Shown one piece after another: positions 9,636-22,166 of a DNA stretch of 64,000 nucleotides (within the stretch, counting starts at the first letter, position 1; every line of letters starts with the position of its first letter). A model generated the notes under the pieces. That model searched no databases. It was not told the DNA's origin and saw only the letters and a program-made list of their open reading frames with translations. Source of the DNA: Pisaster brevispinus (lineage: Eukaryota; Echinodermata; Asteroidea; Forcipulatida; Asteriidae); contig JAMKCF010000060.1 of the NCBI GenBank assembly GCA_023634235.1, positions 186,001-250,000 of the forward strand, given 5' to 3'. The position numbers were made by a program, and so were the translations under genes.

Positions 9636-10231
9636 CTGACTCTGCCTTAGGTATCCCTGCATCCGAAAATTAGACTTTTACGGCCGTTGCGGGCAGGCTT
9701 CACACCGGAAAAGACCAGCAAGCGGGGACACTCCGAAAGCCCCCCAAAACATCAACTTGATTTTGCTGTAAAAAGACACAAATACAAAATAAGGAGGGTC
9801 ACATCACCCCCAGGGCAATATCGAATCTGCACAATTTTAGTACCACTGTAAAGCCCGTTTCAAGGGCTCCCTCTCCCGTGAGTTTGGGGCCGCAAAACAT
9901 CAACGTGATTTTGCTGTAAAAAGACACAAATACAAAATAAGGAGGGTCACATCACCCCCAGGGCAATATCAAATCTGCACAATTTTAGTACCACTGTAAA
10001 GCCCGTTTTAAGGGCTCCCTCTCCCGTGAGTTTGGGGTCGCTGACGATTCTGTAGGCGAGGCGAGCGGCCTGGATGTTAGGCCTACCCATAGGAAAAATT
10101 GAAAAAAAAAAAAAAGAAACAAAAAAAACAGAAGCAAGGTCGTGCCGGCAGGGGTCATGGCCCAAAATAAAAGTGCGGTGAATTTGGGAATAACTCCCGA
10201 TCTAGGAGGGCTAGAGGGATGATTTTTTGGC
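9636..10231 (+). repeat. Chimeric monomer with internal duplication (596 bp)
   Basis: It starts as an ordinary A head (CCCCCC..ACTTG) and reads through to GAGTTTGGGG near 9889. There it jumps back to CCGCAAAACATCAACGTG of a B-type head and continues to a normal A tail. The middle portion (about 150 bp, from CCGC to GGGG) is therefore present twice, first with A and then with B diagnostics, so two different monomers were joined. The poly(A) is irregular, with one G and one C. Some private changes follow the join (CCCATAGG, TATCAAATC). Confidence 0.92.
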
Positions 10232-13224
10232 CTGACTCTGCCTTAGGTATTCCTGCATCCGAAAATTAGACTTTTACGGCCGTTGCGGGCAGGCTTTACA
10301 CCGGAAAAGACCAGCAAGCGGGGACACTCCGAAAGCCCAGCAAAACATCAACGTGATTTTGCTGTAAAAAGACACAAATACAAAATAAGGAGGGTCACAT
10401 CACCCCCAGGGCAATATCGAATCTGCACAATTTTAGTACCACTGTAAAGCCCGTTTCAAGGGCTCCCTCTCCCGTGAGTTCGGGGTTGCTGACGATTCTG
10501 TAGGCGAGGCGAGCGGCCTGGATGTTAGGCCCACCCCTTAGAGAAATAGGAAAACAAAAACCAGGGGTAATGGCCCAAAATAAAAGTGCGGTGATTTTGG
10601 GAATAAGTCCCGATCTAGGAGGGCTAGAGAGATGATTTTTTTACCTGACTCTGCCTTAGGTATCCCTACATCCGAAAATTAGACTTTTACGGCCCTTGCG
10701 GGCAGGCTTCACACCGGAAAAGACCAGCAAGTGGGGACACTACGAAAGCCACCCAAAACATCAACATGATTTTGCTGTAAAAAGACACAAATACAAAATA
10801 AGGAGGGTCACATCACCCCCAGGGCAATATCAAATCTGCACAATTTTGATACCACTGTAAAGCCCGTTTCAAGGGCTCCCTCTCCCGTGAGTTTGGGGTC
10901 GCTGACGATTCTGTAGGCGAGGCGAGCGGCCTGGATGTTAGGCCTACCCCTAAGAAAAATTGAAAAAAAAAAAAAAAAAAAAACCCAGAAGCAAGGTCGT
11001 GCCGGCAGGGGTCATGGCCCAAAATAAAAGTGCATGAATTTGGGGATAACTCCCGATCTAGGAGGGCTAGAGGAATGATTTTTTGGCCTGACTCTGCCTT
11101 AGGTATCCCTGCATCCGAAAATTAGACTTTTACGGCCGTTGCGGGCAGGCTTCACACCGGAAAAGACCAGCAAGCGGGGACACTCCGAAAGCCCCGCAAA
11201 ACATCAACGTGATTTTGCTGTAAAAAGACACAAATACAAAATAAGGAGGGTCACATCACCCCCAGGGCAATATCGAATCTGCACAATTTTAGTACCACTG
11301 TAAAGCCCGTTTCAAGGGCTCCCTCTCCCGTGAGTTTGGGGTCGCTGACGATTCTCTAGGCGAGGCGAGCGGCCTGGATGTTAGGCCCACCCCTTAGAGA
11401 AATAGGAAAACAAAAACCAGGGGTAATGGCCCAAAATAAAAGTGCGGTGATTTTGGGAATAAGTCCCGATCTAGGAGGGCTAGAGAGATGATTTTTTTAC
11501 CTGACTCTGCCTTAGGTATCCCTGCATCCGAAAATTAGACTTTTACGGCCGTTGCGGGCAGGCTTCACACCGGAAAAGACCAGCAAGCGGGGACACTCCG
11601 AAAGCCCCCCAAAACATCAACGTGATTTTGCTGTAAAAAGACACAAATACAAAATAAGGAGGGTCACATCACCCCCAGGGCAATATCGAATCTGCACAAT
11701 TTTAGTACCACTGTAAAGCCCGTTTCAAGGGCTCCCTCTCCCGTTAGTTTGGGGTCGCTGACGATTCTGTAGGCGAGGCGAGCGGCCTGGATGTTAGGCC
11801 TACCCCTAAGAAAAATTGAAAAAAAAAAAAAAAAAAAAAAAAAAAACCCAGAAGCAAGGTCGTGCCGGCAGGGGTCATGGCCCAAAATAAAAGTGCGGTG
11901 AATTTGGGAATAACTCCCGATCTAGGAGGGCTAGAGGGATGATTTTTTGGCCAGACTCTGCCTTAGGTATCCCTGCATCCGAAAATTAGACTTTTACGGC
12001 CGTTGCGGGCAGGCTTCACACCGGAAAAGACCAGCAAGCGGGGACATTCCGAAAGCCCCGCAAAACATCAACGTGATTTTGCTGTAAAAAGAAACAAATA
12101 CAAAATAAGGAGGGTCACATCACCCCCAGGGCAAAATCGAATCTGCACAATTTTAGTACCACTGTAAAGCCCGTTTTAAGGGCTCCCTCTCCCGTGAGTT
12201 TGGGGTTGCTGACGATTCTGTAAGCGAGGCGAGCGGCCTGGATGTTAGGCCCACCCCTTAGAGAAATAGGAAAACAAAAACCAGGGGTAATGGCCCAAAA
12301 TAAAAGTGCGGTGATTTTGGGAATAAGTCCCGATCTAGGAGGGCTAGAGAGATGATTTTTTTACCTGACCCTGCCTTAGGTATCCCTGCATCCGAAAATT
12401 AGACTTTTACGGCCGTTGCGGGCAGGCTTCACACCGGAAAAGACCAGCAAGCGGGGACACTCCGAAAGCCCCCCAAAACATCAACTTGATTTTGCTGTAA
12501 AAAGACACAAATACAAAATAAGGAGGGTCACATCACCCCCAGGGCAATATCGAATCTGCACAATTTTAGTACCACTGTAAAGCCCGTTTCAAGGGCTCCC
12601 TCTCCCGTGAGTTTAGAGTCGCTGACGATTCTGTAGGCGAGGCGAGCGGCCTGGATGTTAGGCCTACCCCTAAGAAAAATTGAAAACAAAACAAAAACAA
12701 ACAAACCCCAGAAGCAAGGTCGTGCCGGCAGGGGTCATGGCCCAAAATAAAAGTGCGGCGAATTTGGGAATAACTCCCGATCTAGGAGGGCTAGAGGGAT
12801 GATTTTTTGGCCTGACTCTGCCTTAGGTATCCCTGCATCCGAAAATTAGACTTTTACGGCCGTTGCGGGCAGGCTTCACACCGGAAAAGACCAGCAAGCG
12901 GGGACACTCCGAAAGCCCCGCAAAACATCAACGTGATTTTGCTGTAAAAAGACACAAATACAAAATAAGGAGGGTCACATCACCCCCAGGGCAATATCGA
13001 ATCTGCACAATTTTAGTACCACTGTAAAGCCCGTTTCAAGGGCTCCCTCTCCCGTGAGTTTGGGGTCGCTGACGATTCTGTAGACGAGGCGAGCGGTCTG
13101 GATGTTAGGCCCACCCCTTAGAGAAATAGGAAAACAAAAACCAGGGGTAATGGCCCAAAATAAAAGTGCGGTGATTTTGGGAATAAGTCCCGATCTAGGA
13201 GGGCTAGAGAGATGATTTTTTTAC
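10232..13224 (+). repeat. Regular B/A ladder, first part
   Basis: Starts are 10232 B, 10645 A, 11088 B, 11501 A, 11952 B, 12365 A and 12812 B, strictly alternating. The A unit at 10645 has a distinct set (CCCTACATCC, GGCCCTTGCGG, AAGTGGGG, CTACGAAAG, CAACATGATT, TTTTGATACC), most of which reappear at 29438. The A unit at 11501 has ACGTG in an otherwise A head. The monomer at 12365 has the most interrupted A-tract of this stretch. Confidence 0.93.
12683..12705 (+). repeat. Poly(A) tract with four C interruptions
   Basis: AAAAC AAAAC AAAAAC AAAC AAA before CCCCAG. C is the usual interrupter across the array, and here it divides the run into segments of 3-5 A. Compare the pure 23-24 nt tracts at 327-349 and 1644-1667. 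Confidence 0.88.
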
Positions 13225-13636
13225 CTGACTCTGCCTTAGGTATCCCTGCATCCGAAAATTAGACTTTTACGGCCGTTGCGGGCAGGCTTCACACCGGAAA
13301 AGACCAGCAAGCGGGGACACTCCGAAAGCCCCCAAAACATCAATTTGATTTTGCTGTAAAAAGACACAAATACAAAATAAGGAGGGTCACATCACCCCCA
13401 GGGCAATATCGAATCTGCACAATTTTAGTACCAATGTAAAGCCCGTTTCAAGGGCTCCCTCTCCCGTGAGTTTGGGGTCGCTGACGATTTTGTAGGCGAG
13501 GCGAGCGGCCTGGATGTTAGGCCCACCCCTTAGAGAAATAGGAAAACAAAAACCAGGGGTAATGGCCCAAAATAAAAGTGCGGTGATTTTGGGAATAAGT
13601 CCCGATCTAGGAGGGCTAGAGAGATGATTTTTTTAC
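13225..13636 (+). repeat. Hybrid monomer, A head with B tail (412 bp)
   Basis: The head has the A-type C run (one C short) and CAATTTG, but the tail is B (TTAGAGAAATAGG, no long poly(A), no 20-bp segment). A full A unit follows, so the alternation slips by one. It is simplest as a crossover between the head diagnostics and the A-tract, roughly 200 bp of shared sequence. Confidence 0.88.
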
Positions 13637-16600
13637 CTGACTCTGCCTTAGGTATCCCTGCATCCGAAAATTAGACTTTTACGGCCGTTGTGGGCAGGCT
13701 TCACACCGGAAAAGACCAGCAAGCGGGGACACTCCGAAAGCCCCAAAAACATCAACTTGATTTTGCTGTAAAAAGACACAAATACAAAATAAGGAGGGTC
13801 ACATCACCCCCGGGGCAATATCAAATCTGCACAATTTTAGTACCACTGTAAAGCCCGTTTCAAGGGCTCCCTCTCCCGTGAGTTTGGGGTCGCTGACGAT
13901 TCTGTAGGCGAGGCGAGCGGCCTGGATGTTAGGCCTACCCCTAAGAAAAATTGAAAAAAAAAAAACAAAAAACAAACCCAGAAGCAAGGTCGTGCCGGCA
14001 GGGGTCATGGCCCAAAATAAAAGTGCGGTGAATTTGGGAATAACTCCCGATCTAGGAGGGCTAGAGGGATGATTTTTTGGCCTGACTCTGCCTTAGGTAT
14101 CCCTGCATCCGAAAATTAGACTTTTACGGCCGTTGCGGGCAGGCTTCAAACCGGAAAAAACCAGCAAGCGGGGACACTCCGAAAGCCCCGCAAAACATCA
14201 ACGTGATTTTGCTGTAAAAAGACACAAATACAAAATAAGGAGGGTCACATCACCCCCAGGGCAATATCGAATCTGCACAATTTTAGTACCACTGTAAAGC
14301 CCGTTTCAAGGGCTCCCTCTCCCGTGAATTTGGGGTCGCTGACGATTCTGTAGGCGAGGCGAGCGGCCTGGATGTTAGGCCCACCCCTTAGAGAAATAGG
14401 AAAACAAAAACCAGGGGTAATGGCCACAAATAAAAGTGCGGTGATTTTGGGAATAGGTCCCGATCTAGGAGGGCTAGAGGGATGATTTTTTAGCCTGACT
14501 CTGCCTTAGGTATCCCTGCATCCGAAAATTAGACTTTTACGGCCGTTGCGGGCAGGCTTCACACCGGAAAAGACCAGCAAGCGGGGACACTCCGAAAGCC
14601 CCCCAAAACACCAACTTGATTTTGCTGTAAAAAGACACAAATACAAAATTAGGAGGGTCACATCACCCCCAGGGCATCATCGAATCTGCACAATTTTAGT
14701 ACCACTGTAAAGCCCGTTTCAAGGGCTCCCTCTCCCGTGAGTTTGGGGTCGCTGACGATTCTGTAGGCGAGGCGAGCGGCCTGGATGTTAGGCCTACCCC
14801 TAAGAAAAATTGAAAAAAAAAAAAAAAAAAAAAAAAAACAAGAAGCAAGGTCGTGCCGGCAGGGGTCATGGCCCAAAATAAAAGTGCGGTGAATTTGGGA
14901 ATAACTCCCGATCTAGGAGGGCTAGAGGGATGATTTTTTGGCCTGACTCTGCCTTAGGTATCCCTGCATCCGAAAATTAGACTTTTACGGCCGTTGCGGG
15001 CAGGCTTCACACCGGAAAAGACCAGCAAGCGGGGACACTCCGAAAGCCCCGCAAAACATCAACGTGATTTTGCTGTAAAAAGACACAAATACAAAATAAG
15101 GAGGGTCACATCACCCCCAGGGCAATATCGAATCTGCACAATTTTAGTACCACTGTAAAGCCCGTTTCTAAGGCTCCCTCTCCCGTGAGTTTGGGGTCGC
15201 TGACGATTCTGTAGGCGAGGCGAGCGGCCTGGATGTTAGGCCCACCCCTTAGAGAAATAGGAAAACAAAAACCAGGGGTAATGGCCCAAAATAAAAGTGC
15301 GGTAAATTTGGGAATAGGTCCCGATCTAGGAGGGCTAGAGAGATGATTTTTTACCTGACTCTGCCTTAGGTATCCCTGCATCCGAAAATTAGACTTTTAC
15401 GGCCGTTGCGGGCAGGCTTCACACCGGAAAAGACCAGCAAGCGGGGACACTCCGAAAGCCCCCCAAAACATCAACTTGATTTTGCTGTAAAAAGACACAA
15501 ATACAAAATAAGGAGGGTCACATCACCCCCAGGGCAATATCAAATCTGCACAATTTTAGTACCACTGTAAAGCCCGTTTCAAGGGCTCCCTCTCCCGTGA
15601 GTTTGGGGTCGCTGACGATTCTGTAGGCGAGGCGAGCGGCCTGGATGTTAGGCCTACCCCTAAGAAAAATTGAAAAAAAACAAACAAAAAAAAACCCCAG
15701 AAGCAAGGTCGTGCCGGCAGGGGTCATGGCCCAAAATAAAAGTGCGGTGAATTTGGGAATAACTCCCGATCTAGGAGGGCTAGAGGGATGATTTTTTGGC
15801 CTGACTCTGCCTTAGGTATCCCTGCATCCGAAAATTAGACTTTTACGGCCGTTGCGGGCAGGCTTCAAACCGGAAAAAACCAGCAAGCGGGGACACTCCG
15901 AAAGCCCCGCAAAACATCAACGTGATTTTGCTGTAAAAAGACACAAATACAAAATAAGGAGGGTCACATCACCCCCAGGGCAATATCGAATCTGCACAAT
16001 TTTAGTACCACTGTAAAGCCCGTTTCAAGGGCTCCCTCTCCCGTGAGTTTGGGTCCGCTGACGATTCTGTAGGCGAGGCGAGCGGCCTGGATGTTAGGCC
16101 CACCCCTTAGAGAAATAGGAAAACAAAAACCAGGGGTAATGGCCCAAAATAAAAGTGCGGTGATTTTGGGAATAAGTCCCGATCTAGGAGGGCTAGAGAG
16201 ATGATTTTTTTACCTGACTCTGCCTTAGGTATCCCTGCATCCGAAAATTAGACTTTTACGGCCGTTGCGGGCAGGCTTCACACCGAAAAAGACCAGCAAG
16301 CGGGGACACTCCGAAAGCCCCCCAAAACACCAACTTGATTTTGCTGTAAAAACACACAAATACAAAATAAGGAGGGTCACATCACCCCCAGGGCAATATC
16401 GAATCTGCACAATTTTAGTACCACTGTAAAGCCCGTTTTAAGGGCTCCCTTTCCTGTGAGTTTGGGGTCGCTGACGATTCTGTAGGCAAGGCGAGCGGCC
16501 TGGATGTTAGGCCTACCCCTAAGAAAAATTGAAAAAAAAACAAACAAAAAAAAAACCAGGAAGCAAGGTCGTGCCGGCAGGGGTCATGGCCCGAAATAAA

Positions 16601-17522
16601 AGTGCGGTGAATTTGGGAATAACTCCCGATCTAGGAGGGCTAGAGGGATGATTTTTTGGCCTGACTCTGCCTTAGGTATCCCTGCATCCGAAAATTAGAC
16701 TTTTACGGCCGTTGCGGGCAGGCTTCACACCGGAAAAGACCAGCAAGCGGGGACACTCCGTAAGCCCCGCAAAACATCAACGTGATTTTGATGTAAAAAG
16801 ACACAAATACAAAATAAGGAGGGTCACATCACCCCCAAGGCAATTTCGAATCTGCACAATTGTAGTACCACTGTAAAGCCCGTTTCAAGGGCTCCCTCTC
16901 CCGTGAGTTTGGGGTCGCTGACGATTCTGTAGGCGAGGCGAGCGGCCTGGATGTTAGGCCCACCCCTTAGAGAAATAGGAAAACAAAAACCAGGGGTAAT
17001 GGCCCAAAATAAAAGTGCGGTGATTTTGGGAATAAGTCCCGATCTAGGAGGGCTAGAGAGATGATTTGTTTACCTGACTCTGCCTTAGGTATCCCTGCAT
17101 CCGAAAATTAGACTTTTACGGCCGTTGCGGGCAGGCTTCACACCGGAAAAGACCAGCAAGCGCGGACACTCCGAAAGCCCCCCAAAACATCAACTTGATT
17201 TTGCTGTAAAAAGACACAAATACAAAATAAGGAGGGTCACATCACCCCCAGGGCAATATCGAATCTGCACAATTTTAGTACCACTGTAAAGCCCGTTTCA
17301 AGGGCTCCCTCTCCCGTGAGTTTGGGGTCGCTGACGATTCTGTAGGCGAGGCGAGCGGCCTGGATGTTAGGCCTACCCCTAAGAAAAATTGAAAAAAAAA
17401 AAAAACAACAACAACAACCCAGAAGCAAGGTCGTGCCGGCAGGGGTCATGGCCCAAAATAAAAGTGCGATGATTTTGGGAATAAGTCCCGATCTAGGAGG
17501 GCTAGAGAGATGATTGTTTTAC
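13637..17522 (+). repeat. Regular A/B ladder, second part
   Basis: Starts are 13637 A, 14082 B, 14495 A, 14943 B, 15355 A, 15801 B, 16214 A, 16661 B and 17074 A. Notable markers: GGCCACAAATAAAAG and GGTCCCGATC then TTTTTTAGCC at the end of 14082, and GGGCATCATCG in 14495, both copied at 58009-58743; CCGTAAGCC, TTTTGATGTAAAAAG and CAATTGTAG in 16661, copied at 38446. The unit at 17074 has a B-like end (GATGATTTTGGGAATAAGTCC) after an A tract, and a second A unit follows it, breaking the alternation. Confidence 0.93.
17406..17417 (+). repeat. (CAA)4 microsatellite in an A-tract
   Basis: After 14 A residues the tract turns into four CAA triplets before CCCAGAAGC. It is the only clear triplet expansion inside an A-tract here. 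Shorter CAACAA forms occur near 20809, 59851, 61575 and 63297. Confidence 0.85.
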
Positions 17523-17971
17523 CTGACTCTGCCTTAAGTATCCCTGCATCCGAAAATTTGACTTTTACGGCCGTTGCGGGCAGGCTTCACACCGGAAAAG
17601 ACCAGCAAGCGGGGACACTCCGAAAGCCCCCCAAAACATCAACTTGATTTTGCTGTAAAAAGACACAAATACAAAATAAGGAGGGTCACATCACCCCCAG
17701 GGCAATATCAAATCTGCACAATTTTAGTACCACTGTAAAGCCCGTTTCAAGGGCTCCCTCTCCCGTGAGTTTGGGATCGCTGACGATTCTGTAGGCGAGG
17801 CGAGCGGCCTGGATAATAGGCCTACCCCTAAGAAAAATTGAAAAAAAAAAAAAAAAAAAAAAAAAAACCAGAAGCAAGGTCGTGCCGGCAGGGGTCATGG
17901 CCCAAAATAAAAGTGCGGTGAATTTGGGAATAACTCCCGATCTAGGAGGGCTAGAGGGATGATTTTTTGGC
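17523..17971 (+). repeat. Type A monomer at the start of the 826-bp dimer region
   Basis: The head carries CTTAAGTATCC and AAATTTGACTTTTAC, and the unit has GGATAATAGG near inverted repeat II. The AAATTTGAC marker is shared with the monomers at 19624 and 22167. It sits directly after another A unit. Confidence 0.85.
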
Positions 17972-19623
17972 CTGACTCTGCCTTAGGTATCCCTGCATCC
18001 GAAAATTAGACTTTTACGGCCGTTGCGGGCAGGCTTCACACCGGAAAAGACCAGCATGCGGGGACACTCCGAAAGCCCCGCAAAACATCAACGTGATTTT
18101 GCTGTAAAAAGACACAAATACAAATCAAGGAGGGTCACATCACCCCCAGGGCAATATCGAATCTGCACAATTTTAGTACCACTGTAAAGCCCGTTTCTAA
18201 GGCTCCCTCTCCCGTGAGTTTGGTGTCGCTGACGATTCTGTAGGCGAGGCGAGCGGCCTGGATGTTAGGCCTACCCCTTAGAGAAATAGGAAAACAAAAA
18301 CCAGGGGTAATGGCCCAAAATAAAAGTGCGGTGATTTTGGGAATAAGTCCCGATCTAGGAGGGCTAGAGAGATGATTTTTTTACCTGACTCTGCCTTAGG
18401 TATCCCTGCATCCGAAAATTAGACTTTTACGGCCGTTGCGGGCTGGCTTCATACCGGAAAAGACCAGCAAGCGGGGACACTCCGAAAGCCCCCCAAAACA
18501 TCAACGTGATTTTGCTCTAAAAAGACACAAATACAAAATATGGAGGGCCACATCACCCCCAGGGCAATATTGAATCTGCACAATTTTAGTACCACTGTAA
18601 AGCCCGTTTCAAGGGCTCCCTCTCCCGTGAGTTTTGGGTCGCTGACGATTCTGTAGGCGAGGCGAGCGGCCTGGATGTTAGGCCCACCCCTTAGAGAAAT
18701 AGGAAAACAAAAACCAGGGGTAATGGCCCAAAATAAAAGTGCGATGATTTTGGGAATAAGTCCCGATCTAGGAGGGCTAGAGAGATGATTGTTTTACCTG
18801 ACTCTGCCTTAGGTATCCCTGCATCCGAAAATTAGACTTTTACGGCCGTTGCGGGCAGGCTTCACACCGGAAAAGACCAGCATGCGGGGACACTCCGAAA
18901 GCCCCGCAAAACATCAACGTGATTTTGCTGTAAAAAGACACAAATACAAAATAAGGAGGGTCACATCACCCCCAGGGCAATATCGAATCTGCACAATTTT
19001 AGTACCACTGTAAAGCCCGTTTCTAAGGCTCCCTCTCCCGTGAGTTTGGTGTCGCTGACGATTCTGTAGGCGAGGCGAGCGGCCTGGATGTTAGGCCTAC
19101 CCCTTAGAGAAATAGGAAAACAAAAACCAGGGGTAATGGCCCAAAATAAAAGTGCGGTGATTTTGGGAATAAGTCCCGATCTAGGAGGGCTAGAGAGATG
19201 ATTTTTTTACCTGACTCTGCCTTAGGTATCCCTGCATCCGAAAATTAGACTTTTACGGCCGTTGCGGGCTGGCTTCATACCGGAAAAGACCAGCAAGCGG
19301 GGACACTCCGAAAGCCCCCCAAAACATCAACGTGATTTTGCTCTAAAAAGACACAAATACAAAATATGGAGGGCCACATCACCCCCAGGGCAATATTGAA
19401 TCTGCACAATTTTAGTACCACTGTAAAGCCCGTTTCAAGGGCTCCCTCTCCCGTGAGTTTTGGGTCGCTGACGATTCTGTAGGCGAGGCGAGCGGCCTGG
19501 ATGTTAGGCCCACCCCTTAGAGAAATAGGAAAACAAAAACCAGGGGTAATGGCCCAAAATAAAAGTGCGATGATTTTGGGAATAAGTCCCGATCTAGGAG
19601 GGCTAGAGAGATGATTGTTTTAC
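17972..19623 (+). repeat. 826-bp hybrid dimer, two tandem copies
   Basis: Starts are 17972, 18385, 18798 and 19211, each unit 413 bp, so the dimer lacks any long poly(A). The first unit carries AGCATGCGGGG, GTTTCTAAGG, TTTGGTGTCGC and GGCCTACCCCTTAG (an A/B mix). The second carries GGGCTGGCTTCATACC, CCCCCC..ACGTG, TTGCTCTAAAAAG, AATATGGAGGGCCAC, ATATTGAATC and GTTTTGGG. The pair repeats exactly 826 bp apart with all markers, and again at 20928. Confidence 0.93.
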
Positions 19624-22166
19624 CTGACTCTGCCTTAGGTATCCCTTCATCCGAAAATTTGACTTTTACCGCCGTTGCAGGCAGGCTTCACACCGGAAAA
19701 GACCAGCAAGCGGGGACACTCCGAAAGCCCCCCAAAACATCAACTTGATTTTGCTGTAAAAAGACACAAATACAAAATAAGGAGGGTCACATCACCCCCA
19801 GGGCAATATCAAATCTGCACAATTTTAGTACCACTGTAAAGCCCGTTTCAAGGGCTCCCTCTCCCGTGAGTTTGGGGTTGCTGACGATTCTGTAGGCGAG
19901 GCGAGCGGCCTGGATGTTAGGCCTACCCCTAAGAAAAATTGAAAAAAAAAAAAAAAAAAAAAACAGAAGCAAGGTCGTGCCGGCAGGGGTCATGGCCCAA
20001 AATAAAAGTGCGGTGAATTTGGGAGTAACTCCCGATCTAGGAGGGCTAGAGGGATGATTTTTTGGCCTGACTCTGCCTTAGGTATCCCTGCATCCGAAAA
20101 TTAGACTTTTACGGCCGTTGCGGGCAGGCTTCACACCGGAAAAGACCAGCAAGCGGGGACACTCCGAAAGCCCCGCAAAACATCAACGTGATTTTGCTGT
20201 AAAAAGACACAAATACAAAATAAGGAGGGTCACATCACCCCCAGGGCAATATCGAATCTGCACAATTTTAGTACCACTGTAAAGCCCGTTTCAAGGGCTC
20301 CCTCTCCCGTGAGTTTGGGGTCGCTGACGATTCTGTAGGCGCGGCGAGCGGCCTGGATGTTAGGCCCACCCCTTAGAGAAATAGGAAAACAAAAACCAGG
20401 GGTAATGGCCCAAAATAAAAGCGCGGTGATTTTGGGAATAAGTCCCGATCTAGGAGGGCTAGAGAGATGATTTTTTTACCTGACTCTACCTTAGGTATCC
20501 CTGCATCCGAAAATTAGACTTTTACGGCCGTTGCGGGCAGGCTTCACACCGGAAAAGACCAGCAAGCGGGGACACTCCGAAAGCCCCCCAAAACATCAAC
20601 TTGATTTTGCTGTAAAAAGACACAAATACAAAATAAGGAGGGTCACATCACCCCCAGGGCAATATCGAATCTGCACAATTTTAGTACCACTGTAAAGCCC
20701 GTTTCAAGGGCTCCCTCTCCCGTGAGTTTGGGGTCGCTGACGATTCTGTAGGCGAGGCGAGCGGCCTGGATGTTAGGCCTACCCCTAAGAAAAATTGAAA
20801 AAAAAAAACAACAAAAAAAAAAACCAGAAGCAAGGTCGTTCCGGCAGGGGTCATGGCCCAAAATAAAAGTGCGGTGAATTTGGGAATAACTCCCGATCTA
20901 GGAGGGCTAGAGGGATGATTTTTTGGCCTGACTCTGCCTTAGGTATCCCTGCATCCGAAAATTAGACTTTTACGGCCGTTGCGGGCAGGCTTCACACCGG
21001 AAAAGACCAGCATGCGGGGACACTCCGAAAGCCCCGCAAAACATCAACGTGATTTTGCTGTAAAAAGACACAAATACAAAATAAGGAGGGTCACATCACC
21101 CCCAGGGCAATATCGAATCTGCACAATTTTAGTACCACTGTAAAGCCCGTTTCTAAGGCTCCCTCTCCCGTGAGTTTGGTGTCGCTGACGATTCTGTAGG
21201 CGAGGCGAGCGGCCTGGATGTTAGGCCTACCCCTTAGAGAAATAGGAAAACAAAAACCAGGGGTAATGGCCCAAAATAAAAGTGCGGTGATTTTGGGAAT
21301 AAGTCCCGATCTAGGAGGGCTAGAGAGATGATTTTTTTACCTGACTCTGCCTTAGGTATCCCTGCATCCGAAAATTAGACTTTTACGGCCGTTGCGGGCT
21401 GGCTTCATACCGGAAAAGACCAGCAAGCGGGGACACTCCGAAAGCCCCCCAAAACATCAACGTGATTTTGCTCTAAAAAGACACAAATACAAAATATGGA
21501 GGGCCACATCACCCCCAGGGCAATATTGAATCTGCACAATTTTAGTACCACTGTAAAGCCCGTTTCAAGGGCTCCCTCTCCCGTGAGTTTTGGGTCGCTG
21601 ACGATTCTGTAGGCGAGGCGAGCGGCCTGGATGTTAGGCCCACCCCTTAGAGAAATAGGAAAACAAAAACCAGGGGTAATGGCCCAAAATAAAAGTGCGA
21701 TGATTTTGGGAATAAGTCCCGATCTAGGAGGGCTAGAGAGATGATTGTTTTACCTGACTCTGCCTTAGGTATCCCTGCATCCGAAAATTAGACTTTTACG
21801 GCCGTTGCGGGCAGGCTTCACACCGGAAAAGACCAGCATGCGGGGACACTCCGAAAGCCCCGCAAAACATCAACGTGATTTTGCTGTAAAAAGACACAAA
21901 TACAAAATAAGGAGGGTCACATCACCCCCAGGGCAATATCGAATCTGCACAATTTTAGTACCACTGTAAAGCCCGTTTCTAAGGCTCCCTCTCCCGTGAG
22001 TTTGGTGTCGCTGACGATTCTGTAGGCGAGGCGAGCGGCCTGGATGTTAGGCCTACCCCTTAGAGAAATAGGAAAACAAAAACCAGGGGTAATGGCCCAA
22101 AATAAAAGTGCGGTGATTTTGGGAATAAGTCCCGATCTAGGAGGGCTAGAGAGATGATTTTTTTAC
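19624..22166 (+). repeat. 2543-bp six-monomer higher-order unit, copy 1
   Basis: Starts are 19624 A (CCCTTCATCC, TTTACCGCCG), 20067 B (GGCGCGGCGAGC, AAGCGCGG), 20480 A (CTCTACC, GGTCGTTCCGG), 20928 and 21341 (the 826-bp hybrid dimer) and 21754 (first half of the dimer again). The next unit restarts with the CCCTTCATCC monomer at 22167. It shows the hybrid dimer captured as a component of a larger unit. Confidence 0.92.
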
